Numbered from the stretch's first letter, positions 44,066-53,165 are shown. The stretch is 64,000 nt of DNA from DATFCK01 sp963728975 (GCA_963728975.1 CAVSMF010000002.1:558001-622000), one strand, 5' to 3'. Made by a program: numbers and translations. The notes: generated from the sequence alone by a model not told the origin.

Positions 44066-46330
44066 ATGGGCAGCTGGATAGAGTCTAGCTCCCTTACGGC
44101 TCTACATATGCACGCCCACTTTCCAACTCGCCATTTCGAAGGCACGAACTTTTTCCGGAATTGTCTCTATGCGGCCATTATTCCGATAACAGCTGCCGCT
44201 GCCACTCCAGCAAACAAAGATGTGAACAAGAACCCTTCCACTTCAAAGAATCCGCTCCTGTCCGAAAGCGCGTTGCCGTTTCATTACCCTCCTTTCGACA
44301 AGATCAAGGACGCCGATTTCGTTCCGGCAATCGAAGCCGGAATGGGCGAGCAACTCAAGGAGGTCGCCGCCATCGCCGCAAATCCCGAGAAGCCGACGTT
44401 TCAAAATACGGTGGTGGCTCTGGAACGCACCGGGCGGGTCCTGGATCGGGCCCAGCGAATTTTCTCCAATCTCAACGCGGCCGATACCAATCCAACCCGG
44501 CAAAAGATCGAGGCGGAGATGGCGCCCAAGTTATCGGCCCACCGCGACGCGATCCACCTGAACGGCAAACTGTTCGCCCGGATTCAGGAGTTGTACGATC
44601 ACCGGGACACCCTCGGACTCGATCCGGAGTCGGCTTATCTGCTGGAACGTTATTATAAAGACTTCGTTCGGGCCGGGGCCAAGCTGTCGGAGCCCGACAA
44701 GACCAAACTCAAGGGGATGAATGCGGAGCTGGCCAAGCTGCAAACCACATTCGAGCAAAACGTGCTCAAGGAAAAAAATGCTTCGTCCATCGTGGTCGAC
44801 GATCGGGGCGAGCTGTCTGGTCTTTCCGATAATCAATTGGCGGCCACCGCCAAAGCGGCCAAGGACGAACATAAGGAAGGCAAGTTCGTCATCCGCCTCC
44901 AAAATACGAGCGGGCAACCAATCCTCGGTTCGCTGGAAAACCGCGGCTTGCGGGAGCGAATCATGCAGGCGTCTCTTTCCCGCAATAACAAGGGCGGTCC
45001 GTTCGATAACCGCGCCGTCGTTATTCGAATGGCGCAGCTTCGGGCCGAACGGGCCAAACTGCTCGGATACGACAGTCACGCCGCCTATCAATTGGAGGAT
45101 CAAACCGCCGGAAACGTCGGCACCGTAAACAAGCTCCTGGCCGATCTCGCTCCGCCGGCGGTCGCCAATGCCCGGAGAGAAGCCGCCGATATGCAAGCGA
45201 TGGTTGATCAGGAGAAAGGCGGATTTCAGATCGCATCCTGGGATTGGGATTTTTATTCGGAGAAAGTCAGAAAAGCCCGTTACGATTTTGATGAATCCGA
45301 ACTGCGGCCTTATTTCGAGCTCAATCATGTTCTCCTGGACGGCGTTTTCTTTGCCGCCGAAAAACTTTATGGCCTGACTTTCAAGGAACGCCACGATCTG
45401 CCGGTTTACGAACCCGATGTCAGGGTCTTTGAAGTTTATGATGCGGACGGCAAACCGCTGGCCCTGTTTTTGGCCGATTATTATGCCCGGCCATCCAAGC
45501 GGGGCGGGGCCTGGATGAATGCCTACGTCCAGCAAAGCGGTTTATTCGGATTCAAGCCGGTGGTGGCGAATCATCTCAACATCCCGAAGCCGCCTCCCGG
45601 CGAACCGACCCTGCTCACTTACGACGAAGTGCGGACCGCCTTTCACGAATTCGGTCACGCGCTCCATGGAATGTTTTCCAATGTCAAATATCCGCGGTTC
45701 AGCGGCACGAGCGTTCCGCGCGATTTTGTTGAATACCCGTCGCAGGTTAACGAGATGTGGGCGGCCTGGCCGGAAGTATTAAAAAATTACGCCAAGCATT
45801 ATAAAACGGGCGAACCGATTCCCCAGCCGCTGTTGGACAAGGTCCTGGCTGCGGAAAAATTCAATCAAGGTTATAAGACAACCGAGTACCTGGCGGCTTC
45901 GCTGCTCGATCAGGCCTGGCACCAGTTGAGGCCGAAGGATGTGCCAAAGGATGCGATGGCGTTTGAAGCCGGCGCGCTCCAGAAGGCCGGGGTCGATTTC
46001 GCGCCGGTGCCTCCCCGTTACCGGAGCACCTATTTTTCCCACGTCTTCGGGGGCAGCTATTCCGCCGGATATTATTCTTATATATGGGCTGAAGTGCTCG
46101 ATGCCGACACAGTCGATTGGATGAAAGCGCACGGCGGCCTCAAGCGAGAAAACGGCGATCGCTTCCGCCGGATGCTGCTGTCGCGGGGCGGGTCCGCCGA
46201 CGCCCTTGGTTTGTTCAAGGATTTTATTGGGCGCGAACCGTACATCGAACCGTTGCTGAAACGGCGCGGATTGGAACAAATGCCGCCAACGGATTTGCGC
46301 ACCAGTCCGCCGCCGAAGAGGGCTCCCTAA
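44066..46330 (+). CDS. M3 family zinc metallopeptidase (Dcp / oligopeptidase A-like)
   Basis: 754 residues. Zinc site HEFGHALHGMFS near residue 528 with the downstream Glu in the FVEYPSQVNEMW helix region, both typical of M3 peptidyl-dipeptidases. FKPVVANHLNIPKP and the C-terminal HVFGGSYSAGYYSYIWAEVL are conserved. A hydrophobic stretch near residues 29-48 (LYAAIIPITAAAATPA) suggests export to the periplasm, so the start may be ATG 44066 or the ATG at 44108. Likely trims small peptides. Confidence 0.9.
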   Translation: MGSWIESSSLTALHMHAHFPTRHFEGTNFFRNCLYAAIIPITAAAATPANKDVNKNPSTSKNPLLSESALPFHYPPFDKIKDADFVPAIEAGMGEQLKEVAAIAANPEKPTFQNTVVALERTGRVLDRAQRIFSNLNAADTNPTRQKIEAEMAPKLSAHRDAIHLNGKLFARIQELYDHRDTLGLDPESAYLLERYYKDFVRAGAKLSEPDKTKLKGMNAELAKLQTTFEQNVLKEKNASSIVVDDRGELSGLSDNQLAATAKAAKDEHKEGKFVIRLQNTSGQPILGSLENRGLRERIMQASLSRNNKGGPFDNRAVVIRMAQLRAERAKLLGYDSHAAYQLEDQTAGNVGTVNKLLADLAPPAVANARREAADMQAMVDQEKGGFQIASWDWDFYSEKVRKARYDFDESELRPYFELNHVLLDGVFFAAEKLYGLTFKERHDLPVYEPDVRVFEVYDADGKPLALFLADYYARPSKRGGAWMNAYVQQSGLFGFKPVVANHLNIPKPPPGEPTLLTYDEVRTAFHEFGHALHGMFSNVKYPRFSGTSVPRDFVEYPSQVNEMWAAWPEVLKNYAKHYKTGEPIPQPLLDKVLAAEKFNQGYKTTEYLAASLLDQAWHQLRPKDVPKDAMAFEAGALQKAGVDFAPVPPRYRSTYFSHVFGGSYSAGYYSYIWAEVLDADTVDWMKAHGGLKRENGDRFRRMLLSRGGSADALGLFKDFIGREPYIEPLLKRRGLEQMPPTDLRTSPPPKRAP

Positions 46331-46334
46331 CCGG

Positions 46335-46508
46335 AGGGACGGGCTTGTCCCGTCCCACTTATTTCTGCGATGGAGGGACGGGCTCGTCCCGTCCCACTTT
46401 TTGTCTTAGGCCGGCTTGTTGCCCAATTGTGTTTGCAGCCACCGATGAACACGGATGAAACACGGATCTGGAAGCTGCCGAATCAGTGCGGCGGTCACAG
46501 ACCGCCGC
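46335..46508. repeat. Palindromic repeats between the M3 peptidase and glycogen synthase genes
   Basis: Two direct copies of GGAGGGACGGGCTTGTCCCG (each self-complementary, GGGACGGG.CCCGTCCC) lie at 46335-46400. A separate palindrome GCGGCGGTCACAGACCGCCG begins at 46488. The latter's end forms the TAG stop of the convergent glycogen synthase gene. The stretch between holds no gene. Confidence 0.8.
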
Positions 46509-47707
46509 TACAGCAAACTATGGTAGAGTTTCTTCGTCTCCTGGGCCACCGCCGACCAGCTGAATTTCTTTTCCGCTCGTTCCCGGCCCGCTTTGCCGAA
46601 CTTTTCGCGCAATCCGGCATCGGCCATCAGCTGATTGATCTTCCCAGCCAAATCGCGAGAAAATTTTTCCGGGTTAACCGGCTCGAACGGACTTTCTTTC
46701 ATCTGCTCCAGTGGAACGAGAAACCCGGTTTCTCCATCCACCACCACTTCCTTGATCCCGCCGACCGCACTCGCCACCACGGCGGTTTCGCAGGCCATTG
46801 CTTCCAGGTTGATGATGCCGAACGGCTCGTAAATTGACGGACAACAAAACACACCGGCGTGCGAGTACAACTGAATCACGCTTTTTTTGTCCACCATCTC
46901 TTGAATCCAAATCACATCCGGCCGTTGCGCCCTTGCTTCTTCGACTGCGCTCTGCATTTCGGCCGCGATCTCCGGCGTATCCGGCGCGCCTGCGCACAGA
47001 ACGATCTGAAAACCGGGATCCATAAAGCGAATGGCGCGAACCAGGTGCACGATTCCTTTCTGCCGCGCGATCCGGCCGACGAAAAGGAGATACGGTTTTT
47101 TCGGATCGATCCCGTACCGTTTCAAAGCGTCGTCGGATTCGACCTTCCGGTATTGGACCGGGTCGATCCCGTTATAAATGACATGGACGCGCCCGGGATC
47201 GACGTTAAACAGCCGTTCGATGTCGGCTTTGGTCCCGCGCGAAACGGCAATCACCGCATCGGCCATTTCCAGCGCCGTTTTTTCCACCCAAAGGCTGAAG
47301 TCGTAGCCACCAGCCAACTGTTCCCGCTTCCAGGGGCGCAACGGTTCGAGGGAGTGCACCGTAATCACCAGGGGAACCCCGTAGTTCTTTCTGGCCAGGA
47401 TACCGCCCAGATGCGTGTACCAGGTGTGGCAATGCACAATATTCGCGTCGATATTGGTGGTATTGAAATCGGTGCAGCGGCGGACGGCGCCGAAGACCGA
47501 TTGCAGCGGTTTCGGACAGGTGAACTGGGTCGTATCGACTTCATAGCCGGTGACTTTCAGATTGCCATCTTCCAGGCGTTGATCGCCGAAACATCGCACC
47601 TCGACCGGCATCAGCCTGGCCAGTTCGCGCGAGAGATAATCGACGTGCACGCCGGCGCCGCCATAAATGTGGGGCGGATATTCGTTAGTGAGAAAGAGAA
47701 CTTTCAC
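46508..47707 (-). CDS. GT4 glycosyltransferase, actinobacterial-type glycogen synthase / maltose-1-phosphate synthase
   Basis: 399 residues. Opens MKVLFLTNEYPPHIYGGAGV, the nucleotide-sugar entry of this GlgA/GlgM family, with VHCHTWYTHLGGILA, DAVIAVSRGTKADIE, and the C-terminal EPFGIINLEAMACETAVVA carrying the Glu pair of GT4 enzymes. It uses ADP-glucose (or UDP-glucose) either to extend glucan or to make maltose 1-phosphate; the two cannot be told apart here. Upstream of the empty hairpin 47715-47831. The stop is supplied by a palindromic element. Confidence 0.87.
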   Translation of the reverse strand: MKVLFLTNEYPPHIYGGAGVHVDYLSRELARLMPVEVRCFGDQRLEDGNLKVTGYEVDTTQFTCPKPLQSVFGAVRRCTDFNTTNIDANIVHCHTWYTHLGGILARKNYGVPLVITVHSLEPLRPWKREQLAGGYDFSLWVEKTALEMADAVIAVSRGTKADIERLFNVDPGRVHVIYNGIDPVQYRKVESDDALKRYGIDPKKPYLLFVGRIARQKGIVHLVRAIRFMDPGFQIVLCAGAPDTPEIAAEMQSAVEEARAQRPDVIWIQEMVDKKSVIQLYSHAGVFCCPSIYEPFGIINLEAMACETAVVASAVGGIKEVVVDGETGFLVPLEQMKESPFEPVNPEKFSRDLAGKINQLMADAGLREKFGKAGRERAEKKFSWSAVAQETKKLYHSLL

Positions 47708-47714
47708 AGAGCCG

Positions 47715-47831
47715 AGTTGGAGTAATGGAGTGCTGGAGTATTGGAGTAGTGATCCGATTTCACAAGGGATGTTTCGCCGCCCTCACCATCACTCCATCAC
47801 TCCATTACTCCATTACTCCACCACTCCATCC
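47715..47831. repeat. Short-unit hairpin without a gene, between uspA-like and glycogen synthase genes
   Basis: Left arm of TGGAGTAAT/TGGAGTATT units (47719-47752), a unique spacer of about 35 bp, then right arm ACTCCATCACTCCATTACTC (from about 47791) of the inverse units. Same layout as the four-helix-bundle cassettes but with no reading frame inside. Confidence 0.8.
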
Positions 47832-47834
47832 CTT

Positions 47835-48260
47835 TCAGTTTTTCACTTTGAGCAGCAGCACCGGCACATCCACTTCGTGCCGCACTTTGTCCACCGTTGC
47901 CCCGTGGAGAATGTCGCTGATGAACCGGTGTCCGTGCGTCGTCATCGCAATCAGATCGATATTTTTGTCGCGCGCGAGCTTGATGATCTCATCAGAAGGT
48001 TCGCCCAGAGCGAGGACGGCGTCGCAGGAAAAGCCTTCCGCGGTCAATTCGCGGGAGCGTTTTTCCAGATAAGCGCGGTCCTGTTTCATCTCCTCGCTTT
48101 CGGCCAGCTTGAGCTGATTGAAGTTCCGCGCGACCCAACCATCGGCAACGTGAACGAGCAGGAGCCTCGCGCCGGTCATGCGCGCGAGCGGCTTGATGTG
48201 AGTCAGAATTGTTTCGTCGGCATCGCTATTTTCAAGAGGAACAAGAATGTGCTTGTACAT
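47835..48260 (-). CDS. Universal stress protein (UspA family)
   Basis: 141 residues from ATG 48260. Start MYKHILVPLENSDADETIL and the end HGHRFISDILHGATVDKVRH match the UspA nucleotide-binding loop (G-2x-G-9x-S/T-like). It follows mntH by 23 bases on the same strand, so it may be in the manganese operon. The longer reading frame to 48479 overlaps mntH and is not supported. Confidence 0.9.
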   Translation of the reverse strand: MYKHILVPLENSDADETILTHIKPLARMTGARLLLVHVADGWVARNFNQLKLAESEEMKQDRAYLEKRSRELTAEGFSCDAVLALGEPSDEIIKLARDKNIDLIAMTTHGHRFISDILHGATVDKVRHEVDVPVLLLKVKN

Positions 48261-48283
48261 GATTATTTGCCGCTCGGCCCTTT

Positions 48284-49687
48284 TTACCGCGGAACAGCCA
48301 AGTGGAGGAAGCCATAAAAACTCTTGAGCATCGAAGCGGGCAGAAAAGTATCCACCAGCAGTTTCAGGTTCAAGACGATGATGATCAGGGCGGTGATCCA
48401 GCCAAGAATTTTTATCCACCATGGGTTGACAAATTCGCCCATTTTGGCCCGCTCGTCCGTGAAGCGCATCAGCGGCCACACCGCAAAACCGAGTTGCATG
48501 CTAAGCACAACCTGGCTGGCGATGAGCAGCTCGGTCGTCTTGCTTTCACCGAACATCCCGATAACGAGCACGGCCGGAATGATGGCAATACCACGGGTGA
48601 TCAATCGCCGCAGCCACGGCGCGATCCGAAAGTTTAGGAAACCTTCCATCACAATTTGACCGGCAAGCGTGCCGGTGAGGGTGGAATTTTGTCCGGAAGC
48701 GAGCAGCGCCACCGCGAAAAGCCCGCTGGCCATGCCGACCCCGAGCAATGGAGTGAGCAGTCGATACGCGTCCTGGATTTCGGCGACATCCTGATGGCCC
48801 GACCAGTGGAACGCCGCCGCCGCCAGCACAAGAATCGCCCCGTTAATGAATAAAGCGAACATCAATGCCCCGCTGGAATCAATCGTGGCAAACTTGATCG
48901 CTTCGCGTTTGCCTTCCGGCGTTTGCTCGTACTTGCGCGTCTGCACAATCGACGAGTGTAAGTAAAGATTGTGCGGCATCACCGTTGCGCCGAGGATGCC
49001 AATCCCGACGTAAAGCATCTCCTGGTTTGTCACGATCTGCGGTCCGGGTACAAATCCCAGCATCACACCGACAATGCTCGGTTTGGAAAACATTAGCTCG
49101 ATTGCGAAACAACTGCCAATCGTTGCGATCAGCGTAATGACAAGGGCTTCGACATAACGAAATCCCTTGTTCTGAAGATACAGTACGGCCAGGACATCGA
49201 GCGCGGTAATGCAGCAACCCCAGACCAACGGAACACCAAAGAGAAGTTGGAGGCCGATTGCCGAACCGACGACCTCGGCCAGGTCGCATGCCGAAATCGC
49301 GATTTCGCAGAGAATCCAGAGAAACCAAACCGTCGCCGTCGAATAATGATCCCGGCAGGCCTGAGCCAGGTCTCGCCCGGTGGCCACGCCCAGCTTAATG
49401 CATAAGTGCTGGAGGAGGATCGCCATGAAATTGGAAATCATGACGATGGAAAGAAGCTGGTACCCGAACTTTGCGCCCCCAGCCAGATCCGTGGCCCAGT
49501 TGCCGGGATCCATGTAGCCTACGGCCACCAAAAAACCGGGACCGGAAAATGCCAGCAGCTTCCGCCAGAACGACGCCGTGGAGGGAACCACAATGCTCCG
49601 GTGCACTTCCGGCAGGGACACGGTGCTGGCCGCTCTGCGCCAACCGGTTTTCACTTTTGTCACGGCAACCCGCTCGACCCGATTCAT
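48284..49687 (-). CDS. mntH: Nramp-family Mn(II)/divalent metal transporter
   Basis: 467 residues with about 11 membrane helices. Metal-binding motif GYMDPGNWATDLAGG near residue 57 and MPHNLYLHSSIVQTRKYE near 237 are both intact, as is the methionine/alanine context of helix 6. Imports Mn(II) or Fe(II) with protons. It is three bases after an outer-membrane transporter gene in an operon that reads away from mntR, with an operator-like palindrome at the divergent promoter. Confidence 0.95.
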   Translation of the reverse strand: MNRVERVAVTKVKTGWRRAASTVSLPEVHRSIVVPSTASFWRKLLAFSGPGFLVAVGYMDPGNWATDLAGGAKFGYQLLSIVMISNFMAILLQHLCIKLGVATGRDLAQACRDHYSTATVWFLWILCEIAISACDLAEVVGSAIGLQLLFGVPLVWGCCITALDVLAVLYLQNKGFRYVEALVITLIATIGSCFAIELMFSKPSIVGVMLGFVPGPQIVTNQEMLYVGIGILGATVMPHNLYLHSSIVQTRKYEQTPEGKREAIKFATIDSSGALMFALFINGAILVLAAAAFHWSGHQDVAEIQDAYRLLTPLLGVGMASGLFAVALLASGQNSTLTGTLAGQIVMEGFLNFRIAPWLRRLITRGIAIIPAVLVIGMFGESKTTELLIASQVVLSMQLGFAVWPLMRFTDERAKMGEFVNPWWIKILGWITALIIIVLNLKLLVDTFLPASMLKSFYGFLHLAVPR

Positions 49688-49690
49688 CGC

Positions 49691-50548
49691 TTAAAAGCGG
49701 ATGCTCATTCCGCTAAAGGCGTTGACGTCGTCAGCCGCGGCCGTCACCCCAATGTTGCAGCCGCAATCGAGCTGGACATTTGCCGTGACCCCGTAGACAA
49801 GGCCGAGATCAACCGTCCCAATCCAAGTCGCGCCGGTTTCGGCGCTGACTGTGCTGAAAAACTCGCAATAACCTTTGAGCCGGCCCACGACGCGATGCTC
49901 GCAGGTGACCGAATTTATCCACTCACAGTGGTAGTGCCGGCCAGTCTGGTTCCGCAGAATTCCCAAGCCGGTTTCCATTCCCAAGTCAAATCCGGCCGGC
50001 AACGTCACGCTGAACGGGAGTAATGCGCCCCCTTCCACGGAATTGTTGCCTAACCCGCCCGTGCTGGTCGGCAGCTTCACGAACGGCAGAACGCCCAGGG
50101 CGCTTTGTCCTTCGTCGTTACCCCAGAAATTCACCTTGAACCGGACGGTAAAATCTCCGGCGCCGGACAGAGTGGGCATGGCGGGGGCGCCCCGGCCGGC
50201 GGTATGCGAGCGGAGGTAGCTGCCAAAAATCAAGCTGAGTTCAAGATTGTCGAGCAGACCGATCCGCAAGTTGAAGGGGGCGATGTTCCAGGTCTGTGTT
50301 CGAAGGCCGTTGCTTTCGGCGGAGGTGAAGGTGGCGAAATCCATTTCCAGTTGGAAATGGCCGGCATCGATCGTGATCGGGCCTTCGGTTTGATCGGGCC
50401 GATCAGAGGAAAACTCGCGCAGCCGATTTTCCGGTTTGGGATTAAACAGGCCGTCGCTCGGGGCGGGTTCTTCGGCCAAGCCGGTCGACTGGATCAGACA
50501 GGTCAGGATTGGCAGGACGGAGAAAATGTTGCGGGAACTTTTGCTCAC
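49691..50548 (-). CDS. Outer-membrane transporter protein (MetA-pathway / Phenol_MetA_deg type)
   Basis: 285 residues, GTG start at 50548. A signal peptide (about 1-24) precedes beta-strand-rich sequence: SSDRPDQTEGPITIDAGHFQ, LELSLIFGSYLR, FTVRFKVNFWGNDEGQSALG, VLPFVKLPTSTGGLG. This matches the broad outer-membrane beta-barrel family often annotated 'transporter'. Three cysteines near the end (LDCGCNI) are unusual. It is the first gene of the mntH operon, so it may let manganese through the outer membrane; this is inference. Confidence 0.72.
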   Translation of the reverse strand: MSKSSRNIFSVLPILTCLIQSTGLAEEPAPSDGLFNPKPENRLREFSSDRPDQTEGPITIDAGHFQLEMDFATFTSAESNGLRTQTWNIAPFNLRIGLLDNLELSLIFGSYLRSHTAGRGAPAMPTLSGAGDFTVRFKVNFWGNDEGQSALGVLPFVKLPTSTGGLGNNSVEGGALLPFSVTLPAGFDLGMETGLGILRNQTGRHYHCEWINSVTCEHRVVGRLKGYCEFFSTVSAETGATWIGTVDLGLVYGVTANVQLDCGCNIGVTAAADDVNAFSGMSIRF

Positions 50549-50557
50549 CTCTTGAAA

Positions 50558-50571
50558 TTAGGTTCACCTAA
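50558..50571. promoter_or_regulatory. Operator-like palindrome (DtxR/MntR-type box)
   Basis: TTAGGTTCACCTAA is a 6-2-6 palindrome, extended to AAATTAGG at the left and CTTAATTT at the right. It lies 10 bases upstream of the outer-membrane transporter start and 84 bases upstream of mntR, within the divergent promoter region. Its form resembles DtxR/MntR-family boxes, so the MntR encoded at 50655 probably represses the mntH operon (and perhaps itself) when Mn(II) is plentiful. Confidence 0.7.
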
Positions 50572-50654
50572 CTTAATTTTGTTACAACATGTTTTTGTTG
50601 TTTGCAAAGTTTTTATTTGGTTGACTAATTTCAGGCCGAACTTAGAATCGATTC

Positions 50655-51095
50655 ATGCCAGCCAAACGATTGCCCTCCGCCCGGGCCGGCTCGTCCACCG
50701 CCGCCGAAGATTACCTGGAACGCATCCTCGAACTCATTAACTCAAAAGGGTATGCCCGGGTCGTCGATATCGCCGCCGCTTTGAAAATCTCCCAGGCCAG
50801 CGTCACCAACATGGTCCAGCGCCTCGATGCCGAAGGCCTTCTGAAATATGAGAAATACCGGGGCCTGGTCCTCACCGCCACCGGAGAAACTTTGGCCCGG
50901 AAAATCGCTCACCGGCACCGGTTGCTTACCGATTTTTTTACCCTTCTGGGCTTAAAAGATCGTGTCATCCACCGCGACGTCGAGGGAATGGAACACCACA
51001 TCAGCCCGCCCACTTTGCGGGCGATCGAGAGACTCACCGCCCAACTGCGGCGCCGCCCCTCGCTCCTCGCGCACGTGGAAGCGACCACCGGATAA
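50655..51095 (+). CDS. mntR: Manganese-responsive DtxR-family repressor
   Basis: 146 residues. The winged helix begins AEDYLERILELINSKGYARV, with recognition helix QASVTNMVQRLDAEGLLKYE and wing KYRGLVLTATG. The metal-binding part keeps the Asp and Glu of the first helix, the His of HRHRLL and the Glu/His set of VEGMEHHIS. No C-terminal SH3 domain is present, as in B. subtilis MntR. Divergent from the mntH operon; the box at 50558 is its likely target. Confidence 0.92.
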   Translation: MPAKRLPSARAGSSTAAEDYLERILELINSKGYARVVDIAAALKISQASVTNMVQRLDAEGLLKYEKYRGLVLTATGETLARKIAHRHRLLTDFFTLLGLKDRVIHRDVEGMEHHISPPTLRAIERLTAQLRRRPSLLAHVEATTG

Positions 51096-51233
51096 GACCC
51101 GTTCGAAAAGATCCCGAGCACCCGGGCGAGTTATTGCCGGCCCCCGTAAAGTCCCGCCCCGGGGCCCCTGCCATTCCGGTTCTGGCGCGGTTGCTGCTCG
51201 TTGCATGCCCGACCAAGAACACATCGTCTGTTC

Positions 51234-53165
51234 ATGGAGCTTCTCCATAGTTTGTTTAGCGATGCCGGCTTTATGCCGCACGGGCATTGCTATCTCTGGA
51301 ACCCGGGCCTGGTTAAGCTCCATGTCATTTCCGATTTCCTCATCTCCGTCGCCTACTTCTCCATTCCCTTTACCCTGATTCATTTCGTTCGGCGACGAAA
51401 GGATCTGCCATTTAACTGGGTGTTCGTCTGCTTCGGTGTCTTCATCGTGGCCTGTGGAATGACCCACGTGATGGAGATCGTTACCCTCTGGCATCCCTAT
51501 TACTGGCTCTCCGGCGCGATCAAAGCAATCACCGCGCTCGCTTCCGTGCCGACCGCTATCTTCTTGATCATCCTGCTTCCGCAAGCGCTCCAGATTCCGG
51601 GGCCGGGCGTTCTGCGCAAGACCAATGAGGAGTTGCAGCGGGCGGAAAGGAAATTTCGCGCATTTGTTGAGTCCGCTCCCGATGCCTTCGTGATCGTGGA
51701 TCGCGAAGGTAAAATCGTTCTGGTCAACGCTCAGACCGAAAATCTGTTTGGCTGGGAACGCACGGAACTTCTCGGGCAGTCCATCGAAGTGCTCGTTCCC
51801 GAGCGGTTTCGCGGGGTTCATCCCGGGCATCGGCAGAACTTTTTCGCCCATCCAAAACCACGAGCGATGGGGGCCGCCCTCGAGTTGTTCGGACTGCGCA
51901 AAGATGGAACGGAGTTTCCGGTCGAGATCAGCCTCAGCCCGTTGGAAACGGATGAAGGACTATTCGTGTCGAGCGCGATCCGCGATGCCACCGAACGGCA
52001 AAACTTCAGAAAAGAGCGAGCCGCGCGGGTCGAGGCCGAATCTGCCAACAAGGCGAAGGATCGCTTCCTGGCGATGCTCTCTCACGAACTGCGCACGCCT
52101 CTGACCCCGGTTCTGGCAAGCGTGGAACTGCTCAACCAGGAATTCCAGGCCGGTTCCAGAGGTAAGGAAATCATGGAGGTGATTCGCAGAAACGTGGAAC
52201 TGGAAGCGCGTCTGATCGACGACATGCTCGATTTAACCGCGATCACCAAGGGAAAACTCAATCTTTCTCTCGGCCCGGTTGACGTTCATTCCGTGTTACA
52301 CAATGCATTCGAGATCTTTCGGCCGGAGAGCGAGCGCAAAAGGCTCCAGGCAGATTTTCAATTGAGGGCCGGCCGGCACCATGTTCAAGCCGACTCCTCC
52401 CGGTTGATGCAAGTATTTTGGAACCTGATCAAGAACGCGATCAAGTACACCCCCGAAGGTGGTAGGATCACGGTCTCGTCCCGGGACGAAGCGGGACAGA
52501 TTGTAGTCGATATCGTCGATACCGGCATAGGCATCACCCGGGAGTTTTTGCCGCGCCTGTTCGATTCCTTCGAGCAGGATGGCCGGCGGGTCCAGGCTGG
52601 AGAAGGCGGCCTCGGTCTCGGTTTGGCCATTTCCAAGGCAATCGTGACCGCGCACAGGGGAGAACTTACCGCCGCCAGCGATGGCCCGGGACACGGCACG
52701 GCAATGACCTTGCGATTGGACACACTTGACCCTTCCTGTTTTCCGCCCGAAAAAAAGATACCCGCCCTCCCCCATCCGCGCTCGGCCGGCCGAACGAGCG
52801 ATCTTCTGCAAATTTTGTTGGTAGACGATCACAAGGACACAGTTCGAATTCTGGAACGACTGCTCGTTCGCCTGGGCTACGATGTAGTGACGGCTGAGAA
52901 CGTTCACGATGCTTTGAGGCTATCGGCGACAAAGAAGTTTGACCTTCTCGTTAGCGACATCGGCTTGCCGGATGGCAACGGAATCGACTTGCTAAGGCAA
53001 ATCCGGGAGCGGCAACAAATTGATGCCATCGCCCTGAGCGGTTTCGGGATGGAAGACGATTTGCAGCGAAGTCGGGATGCGGGTTTTTCCGATTACTTGA
53101 TCAAACCGATCGATCTCGAACGCTTGGAAGCGGCCATTCGCCAGGTTGCATCGAAAGTGAATTAG
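51234..53165 (+). CDS. Ethylene-receptor-type hybrid histidine kinase
   Basis: 643 residues from ATG 51234. The first 125 residues form the three-helix ethylene-binding-type membrane domain: PHGHCYLWNP, then ISDFLISVAYFSIPFTLIHF, then FGVFIVACGMTHVMEIVTLW. Asp34, Tyr41, Cys74 and His78 keep the spacing of the ETR1 residues Asp25, Tyr32, Cys65 and His69 that bind copper(I)/ethylene. Then come PAS (about 140-255), HisKA with His284 in LSHELRTPL, HATPase (NLIKNAIKY, DTGIGI, GEGGLGLGLAIS) and a C-terminal receiver domain with Asp575 and Lys624. Signal and target are unknown. A stand-alone gene with no partner regulator beside it. Confidence 0.93.
   Translation: MELLHSLFSDAGFMPHGHCYLWNPGLVKLHVISDFLISVAYFSIPFTLIHFVRRRKDLPFNWVFVCFGVFIVACGMTHVMEIVTLWHPYYWLSGAIKAITALASVPTAIFLIILLPQALQIPGPGVLRKTNEELQRAERKFRAFVESAPDAFVIVDREGKIVLVNAQTENLFGWERTELLGQSIEVLVPERFRGVHPGHRQNFFAHPKPRAMGAALELFGLRKDGTEFPVEISLSPLETDEGLFVSSAIRDATERQNFRKERAARVEAESANKAKDRFLAMLSHELRTPLTPVLASVELLNQEFQAGSRGKEIMEVIRRNVELEARLIDDMLDLTAITKGKLNLSLGPVDVHSVLHNAFEIFRPESERKRLQADFQLRAGRHHVQADSSRLMQVFWNLIKNAIKYTPEGGRITVSSRDEAGQIVVDIVDTGIGITREFLPRLFDSFEQDGRRVQAGEGGLGLGLAISKAIVTAHRGELTAASDGPGHGTAMTLRLDTLDPSCFPPEKKIPALPHPRSAGRTSDLLQILLVDDHKDTVRILERLLVRLGYDVVTAENVHDALRLSATKKFDLLVSDIGLPDGNGIDLLRQIRERQQIDAIALSGFGMEDDLQRSRDAGFSDYLIKPIDLERLEAAIRQVASKVN

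Noticed and set aside
47715..47831. Rho-independent terminator only
   Set aside because: The arms are long, built of repeated units and lack a U-run, matching the hairpin-cassette class better than a simple terminator.
48261..48479. N-terminal extension of the universal stress protein
   Set aside because: It overlaps the coding end of mntH and has no UspA similarity; the ATG at 48260 gives the family length.
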